Source of the DNA: Geomonas paludis
GTDB taxonomy: Bacteria > Desulfobacterota > Desulfuromonadia > Geobacterales > Geobacteraceae
Length of the DNA: 64,000 bases
Reading direction: 5' to 3'
Assembly: GCF_014193585.1 (NCBI RefSeq)
Contig: NZ_BLXY01000001.1
Coordinates: 478,033-542,032, forward strand
The stretch's first letter is position 1. The number at the start of each line of letters is the position of its first letter. The notes beneath the pieces were generated by a model. The model ran no database searches. It saw only the letters and a list, made by a program, of their open reading frames with translations, and had not been told where the DNA came from. A program made the translations under genes and the position numbers. This document shows positions 34,501 to 37,548 of this stretch, piece by piece.

Positions 34501-37301
34501 GCGCAAGCGTCAACGAGCCGCTCTACGGCATCGGCACGGTCAACGTGAACCAGACCATCTACACACCGGGCCGGATGCAGCAGTCGACCATCAACGAGTC
34601 GGGCGAACTGAAGAAAACGGCCGACCTGACGCCGTTCAACCTCGACCCGTCCGCATCGCAGGATCCGCTCTACGACCCGTCCGGCGCCGATGACATCATC
34701 TACGGCGGCCTGGGCAGCGACTTCCTGCACGGCGGCGCGGGCGACGACGCCATCTCCGGCGCCGAGGCCCTGCCGGTCTCCTACCTGGTCAACCCGGCCA
34801 CCGGCAACACCATCGTGCAGAGCGACTACTTCCACCCGTTCAACCCGGGCAACGCCCTGCAGTACGACGCGGTGAAGACCACCTTCGGGCTCTACGACGA
34901 ATACAACCCGATGCGGCAGATCCGCCTCAACAGCGACGGCACCCTGGCTGCCAGCGGCGGATCGCAGTGGTTCCTCAACTTCGACGCGAGCGAAGGCGTC
35001 ATCGACAGCCGCTCCGCTAACAACTATTCCAGCGACGGTGACGATGCCATCTTCGGTGACCTGGGCAACGACTGGATCGTGGGCGGCAGCGGCAAGGACC
35101 ACCTCTACGGCGGCTGGGGCGACGACCTCCTGAGCGCCGACGACAACCAGGGCACCGCCTCGGGCCTCAACAACGCGCCGGACACCGACGCCTCCTACGA
35201 GGACATCGCCTACGGCGGCGCTGGCCGCGACGTATTGATCGCCAACACCGGCGGCGACCGGTTGATCGACTGGGTGGGCGAGTTCAACAGCTACCTGGTG
35301 CCGTTCGCGCCCTTCGGTCTGGCCACCATCAGCCGTACGCTGCAGCCGCAGCTTCCCGAATACCTGCTGGCCCTTGCGAAGAGTGACGGTTCGGACCAGA
35401 CCCTGGTCCAGGGCATCAGCGATTCTGCCCGTCAGGGCGAACCGTACGCGGAACTGGGCATGGTGCGGCAGCAGGATCCGGACTGGCAGAAACAGACCGG
35501 CGCGCCGCGTGACGTTCAGCCCGGCAACATCCCGGGCGGCAAGCGCGACGTGATCAGGAGCTCCGACTTCAACAACGGCAGCACCCAGGCCTTCTTCGCC
35601 GACAGCGGCAAGTGGAGCGTGGTCAACAGCAGCTTGAGGGTCGAGGCGACCAGCAGCGCCACCGACGCGGTGGCGGTGTACGACGTCGGCCAGTACCTCC
35701 CCAACTACTACGAAGTGCTGGCGACCCTGAAGGTGGACAAGCCGACGGCCGGTTGGAAGGCGAACGCCTACATCATCTTCGACTATGTCAGCCCGACCGA
35801 TTACAAGTTCGCCGGCGTGAACATCTCGACCAACAAGTTCGAGATGGGGCACCGCACCTCCAGCGGCTGGGTGGTCGACGCCCAGACCCCGCTGCAGGTG
35901 AAGCCGAACAGCACCTACAACCTCATGGTGGCGGTGAACGGCACCACGGCGACGCTGCTTCTGGACAACGCCAAGCTGTTCAGCTACGCCTTCGCGGCGC
36001 GCGTCGTCGACGGCATGAGCTTCGGCCTCAACTACGGCATGATCGGCATGGGGAGCGTGGGGGCCAAGGGGTACTTCGATAACGTCGCGGTCCAGAAACT
36101 GGCGCCGGTCTTCACCTACACCGGCACGGAAACCTTCGACGCCGCCCCGGCCCTCTTCACCGGTCAGAAGAGCGGGACCTGGACCACTTCCGGCGGCTAC
36201 TACACGGCCGCCCCGGCCGGCACCGCCCCGGCGGTGAACCTCGTCGACCTGAGCCAGGCGGCGGGCGCCGCGGCCGGCACCTTCTCGCTGAACGCGTCCT
36301 CGGTGCTGGTCCTTGAAACCAAGCTCCATTCCAGCGGCACGGCGGGCGTGGTGTTCGACGCCTACGGCACCGACAACTACAAGTTCGCCGCATACAACGC
36401 GACTACCAAGGAAGTGGTGATCGGCCACGTGCAGAAGGGGAACCTGGTCATCGACACCAGGATCTCCCGGCCCCTGACCGCCGGCGACCACACCCTGGGC
36501 GTCACCATCAAGGGGACCACGGTCAGCGTGACCGTCGACACCCAGGCGGTGCTGGGCTACACCTACAACGCCCTTGCCGTCGACGGCAAAGCAGGTCTCT
36601 TCGCCCAAGGCGGCACCGGCTACTTCGACAGCTTCACCGTCAAGACCGACGACCCGGCCTTCACCACCGTTCAGGCCATGATGGCGGCGGCGCCTGCCGA
36701 TGCGGCACAGGCGGGTGGCGGCGACGTCCTCAGCGCCGAAAGCCTGGCACCCATCATCCCGGTGGCCGTCGAGTACTGGAAGATCGCGCTGCAACTCGAC
36801 GATCAGGCGGTGGCCGGACTGCAGAACCTGAAGTTCGTGGTGGCGGACCTGGACGGCCTCACCCTGGCGCAGCGGGTGGGCGACACCATCTACCTCGACC
36901 GTGACGCGGCCGGCTACGGCTGGTTCGTGGACGGCACCCCCGAGGACAGCGCCGAGTTCGTCAGAAACGACAGCGGCGACCTGGTGGCCAGGAGCGACAG
37001 CGCAGCCGCCGGCAACATGGACCTCCTGACCGTGGTGGTGCACGAGATGGGGCACGCGCTGGGCGTCCCGCATCTGTTGACCGGTGACGATGCCGTGATG
37101 GCACCGACGCTGGATGCGGGTGAACGCGAGACCGCGACGGTGGCGGGTTACCAGTACGAGGCGCTGCTCTACGACGAGAACAGCGGCCGGTTCGTCCCGG
37201 CTGCTGAACTGGGCGGCAAGCACGCCGGTGCCCCGGTGGTGGACTGGACCCGGAGCCCGAAACATCCGGCCGGGTTGCCGGGTTGGGTGGTCAATCTGTA
37301 A
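7434..37301 (+). CDS. Giant LEPR-XLL repeat protein with RTX repeats and C-terminal metzincin peptidase
   Basis: A single uninterrupted frame of 9,955 residues, about 1 MDa. The N-terminus is basic, has no hydrophobic signal peptide, and carries the LEPR-XLL motif (LEPRLLL, residues 35-41), known from very large bacterial surface proteins. Then follow: about 300-2900, beta-rich repeats with Lys/Gln/Ser-rich linkers and inserted YYVI modules; about 2900-4300, units such as GGFVGVAGSVGV; about 4500-6300, Ala/Thr repeats; 6336-6400, an odd Trp/Cys segment; about 6600-7000, haemagglutinin-like strands; 7000-8050, TVNV/TINTG repeats; 8060-9270, RTX GGxGxD calcium repeats; 9370-9740, two lectin-like domains; and the metal site HEMGHALGVPH at 9870-9880 with a Met turn at M9889. 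Probably exported or surface-bound. The next genes look like its export machine. Confidence 0.9.
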   Translation: MCPRSGKSTGSGSTCSSNKQKSPKKTKAKLQIEPLEPRLLLSSDLTFSGAAAFDVTLHSDNDKIQIIDNATSSVIAEQALADTGRVVITGSEGADRLKVDLSTPFSLDGGIVFDGGLGDDLLAVSGTAATQWTVSGQDAGSAAGEVSFSGVENLAGGADNDDTFTVQAAGGVSGGVDGGAGGFDTLVLEGEHQQACFTADGPNSGTIMLDGGQLAYEGLEPIFVSASEVTVIGTAGDDSMGISVSGTTVSVSGSAMETVNIGVTPTKLTVDGGAGTDSISINSNISLAGALEIDAESITVSGVTVNAGSITLDADSAITPTPAGLLGHTQGASTAQVVVHNATLQAGSIDISASSTVNATDESGALSWIDVDSTATVTVDGNSQLIGTSIDISATSDVTVKGKATAQGILSTLDAGVAVAVVDASAVAGISGNTLLAGGSLKVKSVTTTKVDTVVDGSSNPTAIGGAVAVADVDNLAGASVDGNVHGGVGSIEITAASDVSNTVSATSTQGGKTSSGKTGEERPESEQVLDEQGAGTSDGDISFAGAVAVADTDVVTTAYIGSKDAGQQTAIVSTGNAVIDAGSVVVSTADADGTSTSGETGVGIAVAINTAKVTDTAQVLKGTLAAASLTVDASTPAGKSNTFSAQATSGAGAKDTGVAGSLAINIATGRYEATVDSSASLTLSGDLTVSAAQKVTATASATAKTDADPAKNGVGASVALNIATTDTAAEVANDATISSGGKLSITADSDPTITTTAVAGAAGDDLAIGGAVALTIADNSTTARLGTKSGATTVGGGLVIDATEEGSETTSADGTVAGDSVGVGIVFAFTAASDVVKATSERQVNAAGAASITATAKARSETKALASTKGEEKDSGGADKKGNTTSQQQTDDQRSFAQSKAPSTTDTKSSKGTEQSSSDGPVGVAAAISVNVSDVSADAAVLANLTSGGKVTVASKANGDAIVNADASATIVATKDVSIDPVSAVNYTDNTITATGHNWRDGDPLTYSSAGGTAIKGLTDGQTYYVIKVDADTIKLAASAQDAKDKKAVDLESGTTGGTHKLTGVSRSGSGDSVGVAVGVNVADVSNTAHLGDASHEVTVTGDGVTVTATMAGDELSFDPGTDNTKTGYVDTAAESIAVGNNHWKSGDAVVYHKGAAGNDVIGGLEDGKTYYVIRVDATHVKLAASAADALAETPKAIDLTSAGTGTGHTLTEFTNTLGASATAGAGAPDVGVAGAVAVNVVGSTTGATIAAGSVVNAGVDNLSLTATNNTDSSANATSKSKDGSKTGVGLSFAVNVTPISTTAEIEDGVTVTAAGKLDVQASTTPTITTKADAGAAGTSTSVGGAVAVTYGDTETVARVGAGPDTSLTGAVTVKASELNGTTVTEADGTAKGANTGVGVAIAVDVMTDSARATVERDLSTTATDASTVEATTVASTTTTATASAKGENKDQSSDKNSSQKQSDKAKNQAAGLAGAKGADTKDMDKTFDGSGVSSNEIAVGKNNWKTGDAVTYSSGGGSAIGGLEDGKTYYVIKGSDSSKVKLASSAENAKSGTALDLSAGSGTSQTLKAKKSDQSSSNGSVGVAAAIAVNVSEVKAEAAVLGDFSSDGDLTIASHANGDAVVKADGSTVAKSTGDSGTAVGVAVAVNIADVTNTAHTGAVDIDAADLTISADMKARGSDSTHTLSADAKSGAGAKGTGVAGSFAVNVVTAKTAAFVASGATVDLFVPESGSDARHDLNISATNTATSLASATSKTNDGTKTGVGASVAVNVSPFDTRAEIEDGVTLDGVAALKIEATSTPTITTKAEAGAHGDSTSVGGAVAVTYGDTETTARLGTGAATELGGAVTIKASEKNGRTVTSADGKAAGEDVGVGVAIAVDVMTDSARATTERNLSGASGSSTVEASTSARSETTAIASVKGEAKTGGKDKQGNASSQEQTDKQLSFGQDKAAGSGADTKKDKGTKQESNDGPVGVAAAIAVNVSDAKAEAAVLANFTSSGSLKVHSAAHGDAIVKADGSATLVVEKTMTFDPTITDTTDARYALDLDADSIKLVGHGWNAGDPIKYSAGSGGKAIGGLNDGQTYYVIKVDADHIKLAATADDANNGKAIDLKTGATGTAHKFTGADNDSGVGVGVAIGVNVADVTNTAHIGAAGLATQPTIDVDGLTVTADMVARGKNFDPVSDSEKTGYVDVTGDSITVGKNEWQTGDALVYSKGDDANSVIGGLENGHTYYVIKVDDTHIKLAASAADATAETPTAINLTSIGSGTGHRLSESTHSLTTSAVAGAGAPNVGVAGAVAVNVVGSTAEAYLASGSSTDAGSGDVTVKADNTVASGASAKAKNTSTAKTGIGAGIAVNVTGVTTRAEVEDGAVLTGGNNLSVAATTTPSITTKAEAGSAGTSTSVGGGVAVSYSDVDTTARVGTSGTDLHIGGSLTVKAYELDGTTSTTVDATVAGSDVAVGAAIAVNVASATVAADTARVIVADGSGASSIEARNVSSNEVWAKASVKGEEKAASSSEDKSNEQTQSVMDLGLDKTKDSSKSDSFNTQDTDKGKGTDQQTTSDGPVGVAAGIAVNVSQATAHASVSENLSVGGKLDIHSSANGDASVVADGTAVMDAKEASDEEGSSDSSGVGVGVAVAVNVARVENVALVAETAAISSHGLSVTADMADRTGETTPTHTQTTEATSGAGVGGKVGVAGSIAVNIVEVVTDARIASGDLRAASHEAVSTNGGSLEVTATSTTDESATAKPSAPDTTKGTSAGVGASVAVTYAVNSTKAEIEAVDVTGSVADLNIEATGSNTVKTEADAGAQGGVGVGASVAVSIVDNDTVASTGSGSGITATGSGKVAAEQTSSVTTSAKAHAAGESVAVGATVAVAVDFEDVTAQAGRNLDMTGGLEISSHAGSSSTVESQASAKGEKSSANGGKGADDQVGDQMANNGNTNSKSDSNPGGIDYASFFPSFNEESDSANQESSSQSDEESSSVEVAAAISVNVVLAHNTASIGDGLSVKSDGELKLSAVNETDAEAKALGLAYATAESNNVGATVALNYAEIYNKATVGDVSGNGDGSTVEGHGVTIEALTPAGESNDFTAWGLGAAGGTGDAGVAASVAINVVKAETDAIIAPESDVTSHGDLGVAACSDLALQTVAGGGGIAETAGVGAAVAINHVNNQTTAGIGASADVDATGALSVSADASITPLPVDIGLTSVDLTSIAAGAGVSSGDAGVAGSAGINIFNSDTTAYIGADAQVNQDTTLTPEADQSVTVHAGDVTTIKSGAGTIGIGMDGAGVGAGLDLAVVTKDTLAYIDDGADVKSTGAVTVESFSNEDIVSIAANVGGGSSAGIAGSASVQVITTTTAAEIGANAVVDADSSVTVSADGDLKITMIAGGVGAADTAGVGAANTTLVHTDNVSATVADGATVHADGGDGLTVTATSTEDILSIAAALGAAGEVAVAGSAAVNVLTENTTAHIGCSAIVTADNGATAGAPSVNVAASDDTSVISVAGSLAAAGTAAVGVGADVEVISKQTNAYIDSGVDADVEGNIVVNAGSSEDLTSVSAGLAGGTVGVAVNADVHVVTTTTRAFIGDDPDDKIDSAGAGDVHAEGSIGIWANDVTTGNAVVGVLAAGEVGIGAAANVNVIIKHTKAFVGDGAKVTADGQGDGIIVKTGVISAGVDTSAAHMAASPQVDVSNTDADNDKIDMGNTQLANGDLVTYHKGSNSSAIGGLTDGANYLAHVNNDGTITLYNYDPNNVSTSKQNAIAGGDAGRVNVTSNDSLGHSFSVPSKAGIEAGSDQTANQALSGDRSQLKSSGSVGVPDLGPMDLHNTGSGGNDVQDDSLNGRRTTSLASTTSFHGLAVTATNRDSMNTFTMSLAGGIVGVAVSAGVDVLSTTTSAYIGDSALVNTDRANASTSQNVMVGAGNDFYHLAVAGTLAAGYVGVAPSVGVVVAGSTTSAKIGTSATVNASADVIVQAQSSEKAVMIGFGIAAGAVGVGGSVGVLSLTPTTTASIGNYANVYAGSDVVVTALDTTRVLEISGAIAGGFVGVGGSVGVLYINKDTQAVIGSSAHVDALGNGDGVSALTGAINPDGNLAAVTAHGLVLQASSTEDVTHLVITGSGGFVGVAGSVGVRIIKGNTAATIGANAMVNQADLDADGTVNEEGNALQDVYVNASDQAKLLSFVGAVTGGFVGVAGAVDVGSLNNNVSAKVETGAHINAKNDVEVNAVSTRKLEGFTVSGAGGFVGLSGTVNVWSIGEKIDKTYTDKDGRKLNAAAAGAAFGTADVNGDDSINNAGGLEDGTQVTYDNGGGSNIGELQNGAKYYTRTESGKLYLYGTREQALTGGLDGRMSLSGGSGIKHTLTGMSADEDAANQAEGGTGVIDSSMDAFGSGDTGDGNKSSTEYVKGGMGQAQKGMKDNALSASDINDMVQSTPTPPGTTAMVASGAVIDAGVDIDVQATGFSDIDIMVGQFSGGFVGAGASVGVINVTDNVTASSAGTLSAGGDITIDADRGADLDVLSLAGQAGFVGLGAAVVVVDDGGTTEASLSGTVTKAGSVTVDAASMRTPYLSTNQAQTGAGAIGASFTRLTVSGDTKATVGDSTRIGETTSSQVGSLNVNANAYVDADVATTALSVGAVAISANFGVLDVTSDVTASVGSSADIDLTGNAWIHADGEVDTKADLLAVTGGLGATGASYVETNINTDVKAKVGSNSRITTTGNITLESWFNHNGSGATGRKAQATAYAPSISVGLSSNGTVSKAHNTGGSEASTGTGSSLSGGTVDVKAYSSNVASTNNKNFAFSVGAALGLSTDTATADGTTLADVEGSITATGNVNIRTSAINTATAYADAPTGGLGGGGIGTKPTATVTQTVESKVGSTGSINATGAVGVITIDATSTNTATAASRTSSFGAFAMGASDVTATANGTTEAHLDGSVIDATGLTISAKGTSDADATAEASGGGLVSGSIPLATATASPTVKAYKDGSGSVTVGGNVSLSATSDSDADASAEGLSLGFAAMGTMRATATVSPTVDTHIGGGTITTTNGGTVTLSAKHNYGDSGRLTDRGATATADAASGGLALSLQGAVPTAMAAATVGVTVGSATIHSAAGIVMDAKSSNVAVAEGKAFSASLTVAAGETVATATGSGSTKTQMNGTINAATGLTMGSTGFSSADATAYTPGGGFVSGTGAGAYAYTRPVVETSMGATADVDMTGAITMTAQAESNAESDAIAKNIGLTAAIGATISRAEDTSDVDVMITSGADVDTTGAITLKGAHNVVLDTWTAMSASNNKYGTGGSETDTTYTINKGADAWANTASAGLAAGGGADSRAIANGTVTASVGGSVKSTGGSIYAYSYNANNATSESDGMTAGLVGIGVVKAEAISGADALYASGLTAACVAGGADIDAKGLTITATSTNNANADTVAAGYSAVAGTGSTAKSYVGPDIKAYVGASADVDITGGSTGTLTITGVSSGDAESDATAVALGGVAAGAAITRAEVASDVDVSIGTGANVLTSGFISLTGRHNMNGSGVAESALGADAYGNGVTGAALGGTGVDADAIANATVATHLGGTVHSTGYGVSAKSYNCNDAKAMASGLVEGLGGVGIMRADAVSGANQTLTTAGATKADVDAGADIDATSLTLESFSSNKADADTVSGAVAAVGATFSTANATVAPSIEAKVGLGATVDATGTGGINITARSEGDAESDAVADDFGALLAAGATTANAKVSSDVDAGTDNNAHVYATNGAITIKALHNMTTGGSEVAKGADAYANAASAGIVSVQSAGTKAESYADVRAVTGASSDLNAKNDVTVQAQGFNQSVAKADGESFGVAGVGAVKAEAISGKSTDYVQAKLGDSSTTEGSNVTVKAEHRADATSEVKQASGGLITISGAGSDQYANNASAKAEPMADAAVGNSATVNADQDITVRAVASGHSDADSTGKNLGALAVGKNSASADWRPTVTASVGGDDDLNAGDDIYVQAYNNYNDAGAELTTEQTSAYAENSAGALIGASGSSASVNVDSWTKASVGERSDLDAGSATTDGEIALDALSHNDAKAYATGQVFGGIAIGGATATATIDNDTVAETGNGNSVDRTHFSADTLTKVHASSDNDGDVDAIGTSGGVASFGTATATLTINSNNTWAKVGNYNEVEGINSTFRVLAESSGTMNANAHQSSTINGISEAVAHATVGMLTGSTKAWVGTYTTAEVANIEVKSNDLSVYAESTAYANATVTLLYSNIDATAKVDIRSTSEVLIGANADLTAYLDMELRAQQDSFTSKTDADALIGGGIAGQTIATTNNSIDANSKVKTEAGSKLTTKDLHVYAYSPQGTNDWVREATATSNTVIEWVWEKVGEACSVIVEIFTFGLADGDEVCEDIMDWVQHVTQTAVETVYLGAESRTNIGETSVEFNSYVTILGPPDPYLFIDAAYNVDASSNVHVTKDDVNHRFVVADIINDSTGKVLIESSTGKIIGNATFHFKDAFEELDITNQSDYDLVMNDVQVWNKNKSAPDLTIAVANKTGFTYTVTTSLGSTIIDIENSGASDVYFNGWIENPLGTTIVHNSGSGGDIFSKGYWSLLQSRVYDIDADDGQIGTSINRLNLDLVQGDSLTTTMALNSYGDLYAKLNGVVTDGSDLTLNISGVSSATGNVDLLFSQGVSPNGTTQKVWCEPCNKYRYVWQTTNEHSQINLTSISAGGSITVAATDADITGNTDIAGTGMLFISTTSGDITLTESAGHMRVGLISTDTGDITLATVNGSIFDAANDAASDVSGNVITLLPSGGIGTSGNYLDILSGLLATSASGDIYITEVTGDLLLDAALSTTGNVFLTAAGAILDDSDGDLTDIVANGIVLVAGAGVGTSTNAIETEVSYLEGSITGGLWLVNDGGLTVGGISSVAGITASGTVSVTALSPITVSENISDTGSVTLTATENAAAGDDLTVNSGVTITGSSVTLNAGDNVTLASGSSISSAGAVILNGDYGSVDAAGSTINLLGSVAAASLTVNGNADNDTVNVTLTGGTSTTINTYAGADTVNVTSLNGSTTINTGNDADTVNIKALYGVTTVNAGDGDDTVTVGSLAPTHSGGTVNNVTSALTVNGGDGSDTMYVDDSGDATDNTGTLTATTLTGLGTGGITYGTLETVNVALGSGGDTFTISDTHGGATNLTTDGGADTVHVYDTHGATTINTGAGGDTVNVRAIHAGTSIDTGADNDTINVGSLAPTLSGGNVNSIAELLTVAGGLGSDTMNVDDTGDSAANTGTLTGTQLTGLGMAADDASKGISYSALESVNIDLGSGGDTFTIDSTHGGNTSLKTEDGADTVNIKSVAGITAVQTGAADDTINVGSTAPSTGGNVNAIAAGLTIDGQGNGTSGDTLNIDDTGDTLPNSGTLTGTTLAGLGMGGTITYGTMETLNVSLGSGGDNFTVNETHTELTNLYTGGGNDIVTINAASGMTNVKGGEGDDTITVDTLHSLADGDADGVRDSVNLDGEAGSDTYTVNVTGGSTDYLVNVFDSGAAGTDTLTVNGTGTQDDFLLRASKNDYPAGVAFVAALHGDPVAQVERVNYNKALEHLTLDTAAGDDHVTVDDNWTATTIRGGEGADTFQVGQIFKSKRDAAAGLDGKDVFDTVSTTRGYLSNGISYATTIEGNNGNDHFTVFHNTADLTLKGGDGDDTFTIRAFALEGSHTTDLSGEGGTDYVLYTLNSPVHIDGGDGNDKLQVIGTEFSDKIAVTEDRIYGMGVTADYTAVEEVEIDAAEGNDEFWVLSTHTGTSTSLYGGLGSDRFYVSQDVPEVKQDSTVLIPALTATHTLTGIQGALYISGAAGTGSAGGLGTPVMLPGETNVLPTVGDVLGFNHVTGLTDRMTVSTAVLQGVESDLNDLVGQTLEISGGPGEGRFWQITGVESNPDDATQTFLTLQSPTMPAWEWGTPTAGTSTFALSHLSPNFFVDETSQVDITTVYNDYATADQTGALTATTLTGLGMGSTGITYGGLENLEIFLGSGSDTFTVTGTMIRADGFRTVTTLNTGAGNDDVTVTLTAGTDGFFNVNTEAGDDHVHASTSTLPLVIFGGAGGDLIEGGSGNDIIFGDLGRVDYRNDSGTLVTRLGLGLSERDTLQPADDEIDTNDVPFRQTDGEVLAPTYITTRSAATGGVDDISGNGGSDVILGGTSGDTLKAGVGNNVVLGDFGNITLTGGVMTLVQTSDASDGGEDTVTAGSGNDIVLGGQAGDEITIGDGDNVVIGDLGKITLSGGSIAKIESTDFAQGGVDKVTAGTGNDIIIGGQSGDELKAGNGNNIVLGDHGTIDFSADHDLTTLDSIVSTSMTAEGGIDDLTTGTGNDTVIGGRFGDTLNDGGGDNIVIGDSGSIDYSAGKPTLIQTQQADDGGIDDLTTGSGNDIVLGGQAGDKLKAGDGNNIVLGDEGKVDFVVGDGSTSDIDLIKSASMTAEGGIDEITTGSGNDIIIGGRFGDIIKAGSGSNVVIGDNGQITGATQDAPQISGIPMTIATVETLQQDDGGVDDITTGSGDDLVLAGLDGDTVMAGDGSNVVIGDNGFVAFADDGNPADIDLIDEYRTDLGGVDDLTTGTGNDFIIGGALGDTIHAGGGNDLVFGDHGEIRAKAGAGGGVVASALPLEVVDKPFTFSSEATLATDQGGNDTIYGEAGEDILVGGQGDDTIYGGAGDDDIIGGHNVAAGSDTGDHLDGGLGNDEIAGDNANILRRADLLDPRIRALAGTTLYNADGTVTVDDDWAADPQGSSKRDITLYDHSATTEAGTFGNDYIAGGGHNDLIFGQLGDDTIQGDGSIDITVGTSRNAVTHALDNPSVEGADDGDDYIEGNGGNDVIFGNLGQDDIVGGSSDLFSLTDASQRPDGSDTIFGGAGTDISRLNGGDSSVTGHAADSDMILGDNGDIFRIVGTNGTAGSSFLKFNYDNYSTTAFIVPRAASLLDYTPGGAGYDPAAADDIGAADEIHGESGDDFIYGMKGNDVLFGEGQDDDLIGGYGNDWISGGNGDDGILGDDGRIFTSRNSASVNEPLYGIGTVNVNQTIYTPGRMQQSTINESGELKKTADLTPFNLDPSASQDPLYDPSGADDIIYGGLGSDFLHGGAGDDAISGAEALPVSYLVNPATGNTIVQSDYFHPFNPGNALQYDAVKTTFGLYDEYNPMRQIRLNSDGTLAASGGSQWFLNFDASEGVIDSRSANNYSSDGDDAIFGDLGNDWIVGGSGKDHLYGGWGDDLLSADDNQGTASGLNNAPDTDASYEDIAYGGAGRDVLIANTGGDRLIDWVGEFNSYLVPFAPFGLATISRTLQPQLPEYLLALAKSDGSDQTLVQGISDSARQGEPYAELGMVRQQDPDWQKQTGAPRDVQPGNIPGGKRDVIRSSDFNNGSTQAFFADSGKWSVVNSSLRVEATSSATDAVAVYDVGQYLPNYYEVLATLKVDKPTAGWKANAYIIFDYVSPTDYKFAGVNISTNKFEMGHRTSSGWVVDAQTPLQVKPNSTYNLMVAVNGTTATLLLDNAKLFSYAFAARVVDGMSFGLNYGMIGMGSVGAKGYFDNVAVQKLAPVFTYTGTETFDAAPALFTGQKSGTWTTSGGYYTAAPAGTAPAVNLVDLSQAAGAAAGTFSLNASSVLVLETKLHSSGTAGVVFDAYGTDNYKFAAYNATTKEVVIGHVQKGNLVIDTRISRPLTAGDHTLGVTIKGTTVSVTVDTQAVLGYTYNALAVDGKAGLFAQGGTGYFDSFTVKTDDPAFTTVQAMMAAAPADAAQAGGGDVLSAESLAPIIPVAVEYWKIALQLDDQAVAGLQNLKFVVADLDGLTLAQRVGDTIYLDRDAAGYGWFVDGTPEDSAEFVRNDSGDLVARSDSAAAGNMDLLTVVVHEMGHALGVPHLLTGDDAVMAPTLDAGERETATVAGYQYEALLYDENSGRFVPAAELGGKHAGAPVVDWTRSPKHPAGLPGWVVNL
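10030..16400 (+). repeat. Super-repeats with Lys/Gln/Ser-rich linkers
   Basis: A larger unit of about 410-590 residues recurs at least four times. It begins with a KGEEK/KGENK linker of some 50 polar residues (near 10045, 11775, 13195, 14960 and 16185) ending in DGPVGVAAAI or a close variant. Then come ANGDA-V-AD strands, YYVI modules in most units, AGAGAPxVGVAG strands, RAEIEDGV, and TYGDTETTARLG followed by DVMTDSARAT. The linkers are probably disordered spacers between rigid beta-helical rods. Confidence 0.6.
10402..20515 (+). repeat. Seven YYVI modules inserted in the giant protein
   Basis: A module of about 75-85 residues recurs. Its pattern is W-x(2)-GD-x(3)-YS, then IGGL-x-DG-x-TYYVIKVD, then IKLAAS, then a GTGH-like end. 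Five close copies are at about 10402-10630, 10830-11065, 11910-12145, 13560-13805 and 13990-14255. Two diverged copies are at about 18530-18775 and 20300-20515. The DNA CTACTACGTGATCA is shared by all five close copies, which points to recent duplication. Function unknown. Confidence 0.7.
26440..26640 (+). other. Trp- and Cys-bearing segment interrupting the repeats
   Basis: Residues about 6336-6400 differ sharply from the repeats around them. They contain VIEWVWEKVGEAC, VIVEIFTFGL and VCEDIMDWVQHV, which look helical and amphipathic, with Cys6361 and Cys6379. Cysteine is otherwise very rare in this protein. A further CxxC (C6673, C6676; VWCEPCNKYRYVW) follows about 300 residues later. A disulfide or a metal site is possible. 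Confidence 0.45.
31620..35260 (+). repeat. RTX calcium-binding repeat region of the giant protein
   Basis: About 1,200 residues filled with GGxGxDxI/V-type nonapeptides, such as GGSGNDIIFGD, GEAGEDILVGG and GGAGDDDIIGG. They are arranged in blocks of about 70 residues that alternate with VIGD/VLGD strands. Such repeats bind calcium and fold outside the cell into parallel beta-rolls. They are typical of type I secretion substrates, although no ABC transporter gene is nearby. Confidence 0.85.
35540..36660 (+). other. Two lectin-like (concanavalin-fold) domains
   Basis: Two related blocks of about 180 residues each, residues about 9370-9560 and 9565-9740. Both have alternating strands, paired DYKFAGVN and NYKFAAYN segments, and end in GYFDNVAV or GYFDSFTV. 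This resembles the laminin-G/concanavalin-like domains of bacterial surface proteins that bind polysaccharide. The binding partner is unknown. Confidence 0.55.
36720..37301 (+). other. C-terminal metzincin peptidase domain of the giant protein
   Basis: The last 195 or so residues begin with LSAESLAPIIPVAVEYWK, a pattern common to the ends of giant LEPR-XLL proteins. The zinc site HExxHxxGxxH is complete (H9870, E9871, H9874, H9880), with a Met-turn methionine in VMAPTL at 9889. This matches matrixin- or serralysin-like metzincins. It could release the protein from the cell surface, or act on outside targets. Confidence 0.7.
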
Positions 37302-37322
37302 GCACGGCGGCAACTGGAGGGA

Positions 37323-37480
37323 TTCTCTCCCCCTCCCTTGACGGGAGGGGGAGCCTGTCATCCCCTCTCCCTTTGGGAGAGGGCCAGGGTGAGGGGATTT
37401 CCTTGCAGACACCTCCCTCACCCGCCCTTCGGGCACCCTCTCCCGGAGGGAGAGGGAACCTGGGGAGAGGGGACCTCGGG
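37323..37480. repeat. Cluster of family A repeats after the giant gene
   Basis: Three hairpin-forming copies fill most of the 247-bp gap: CTCCCCCTCCCTTGACGGGA (37326-37345) with its partner, CCCCTCTCCCTTTGGGAGAG (37362-37381), and TCACCCGCCCTTCGGGCACC with CTCTCCCGGAGGGAGAGGG (37418-37460). They may terminate or attenuate transcription between the giant gene and the export genes. Confidence 0.75.
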
Positions 37481-37548
37481 AAAGGGAGAAATTGTTGAAA
37501 GATGGGAGCAATGCAGAAGCTGAATCATAATGTGGAACAGGAGGGCTT

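Noticed and set aside
7434-37301. Several genes joined by sequencing error into one giant frame
   Set aside because: The frame is open for 29.9 kb without stops, repeats continue across all joints, and N- and C-terminal ends match the known pattern of LEPR-XLL giants.
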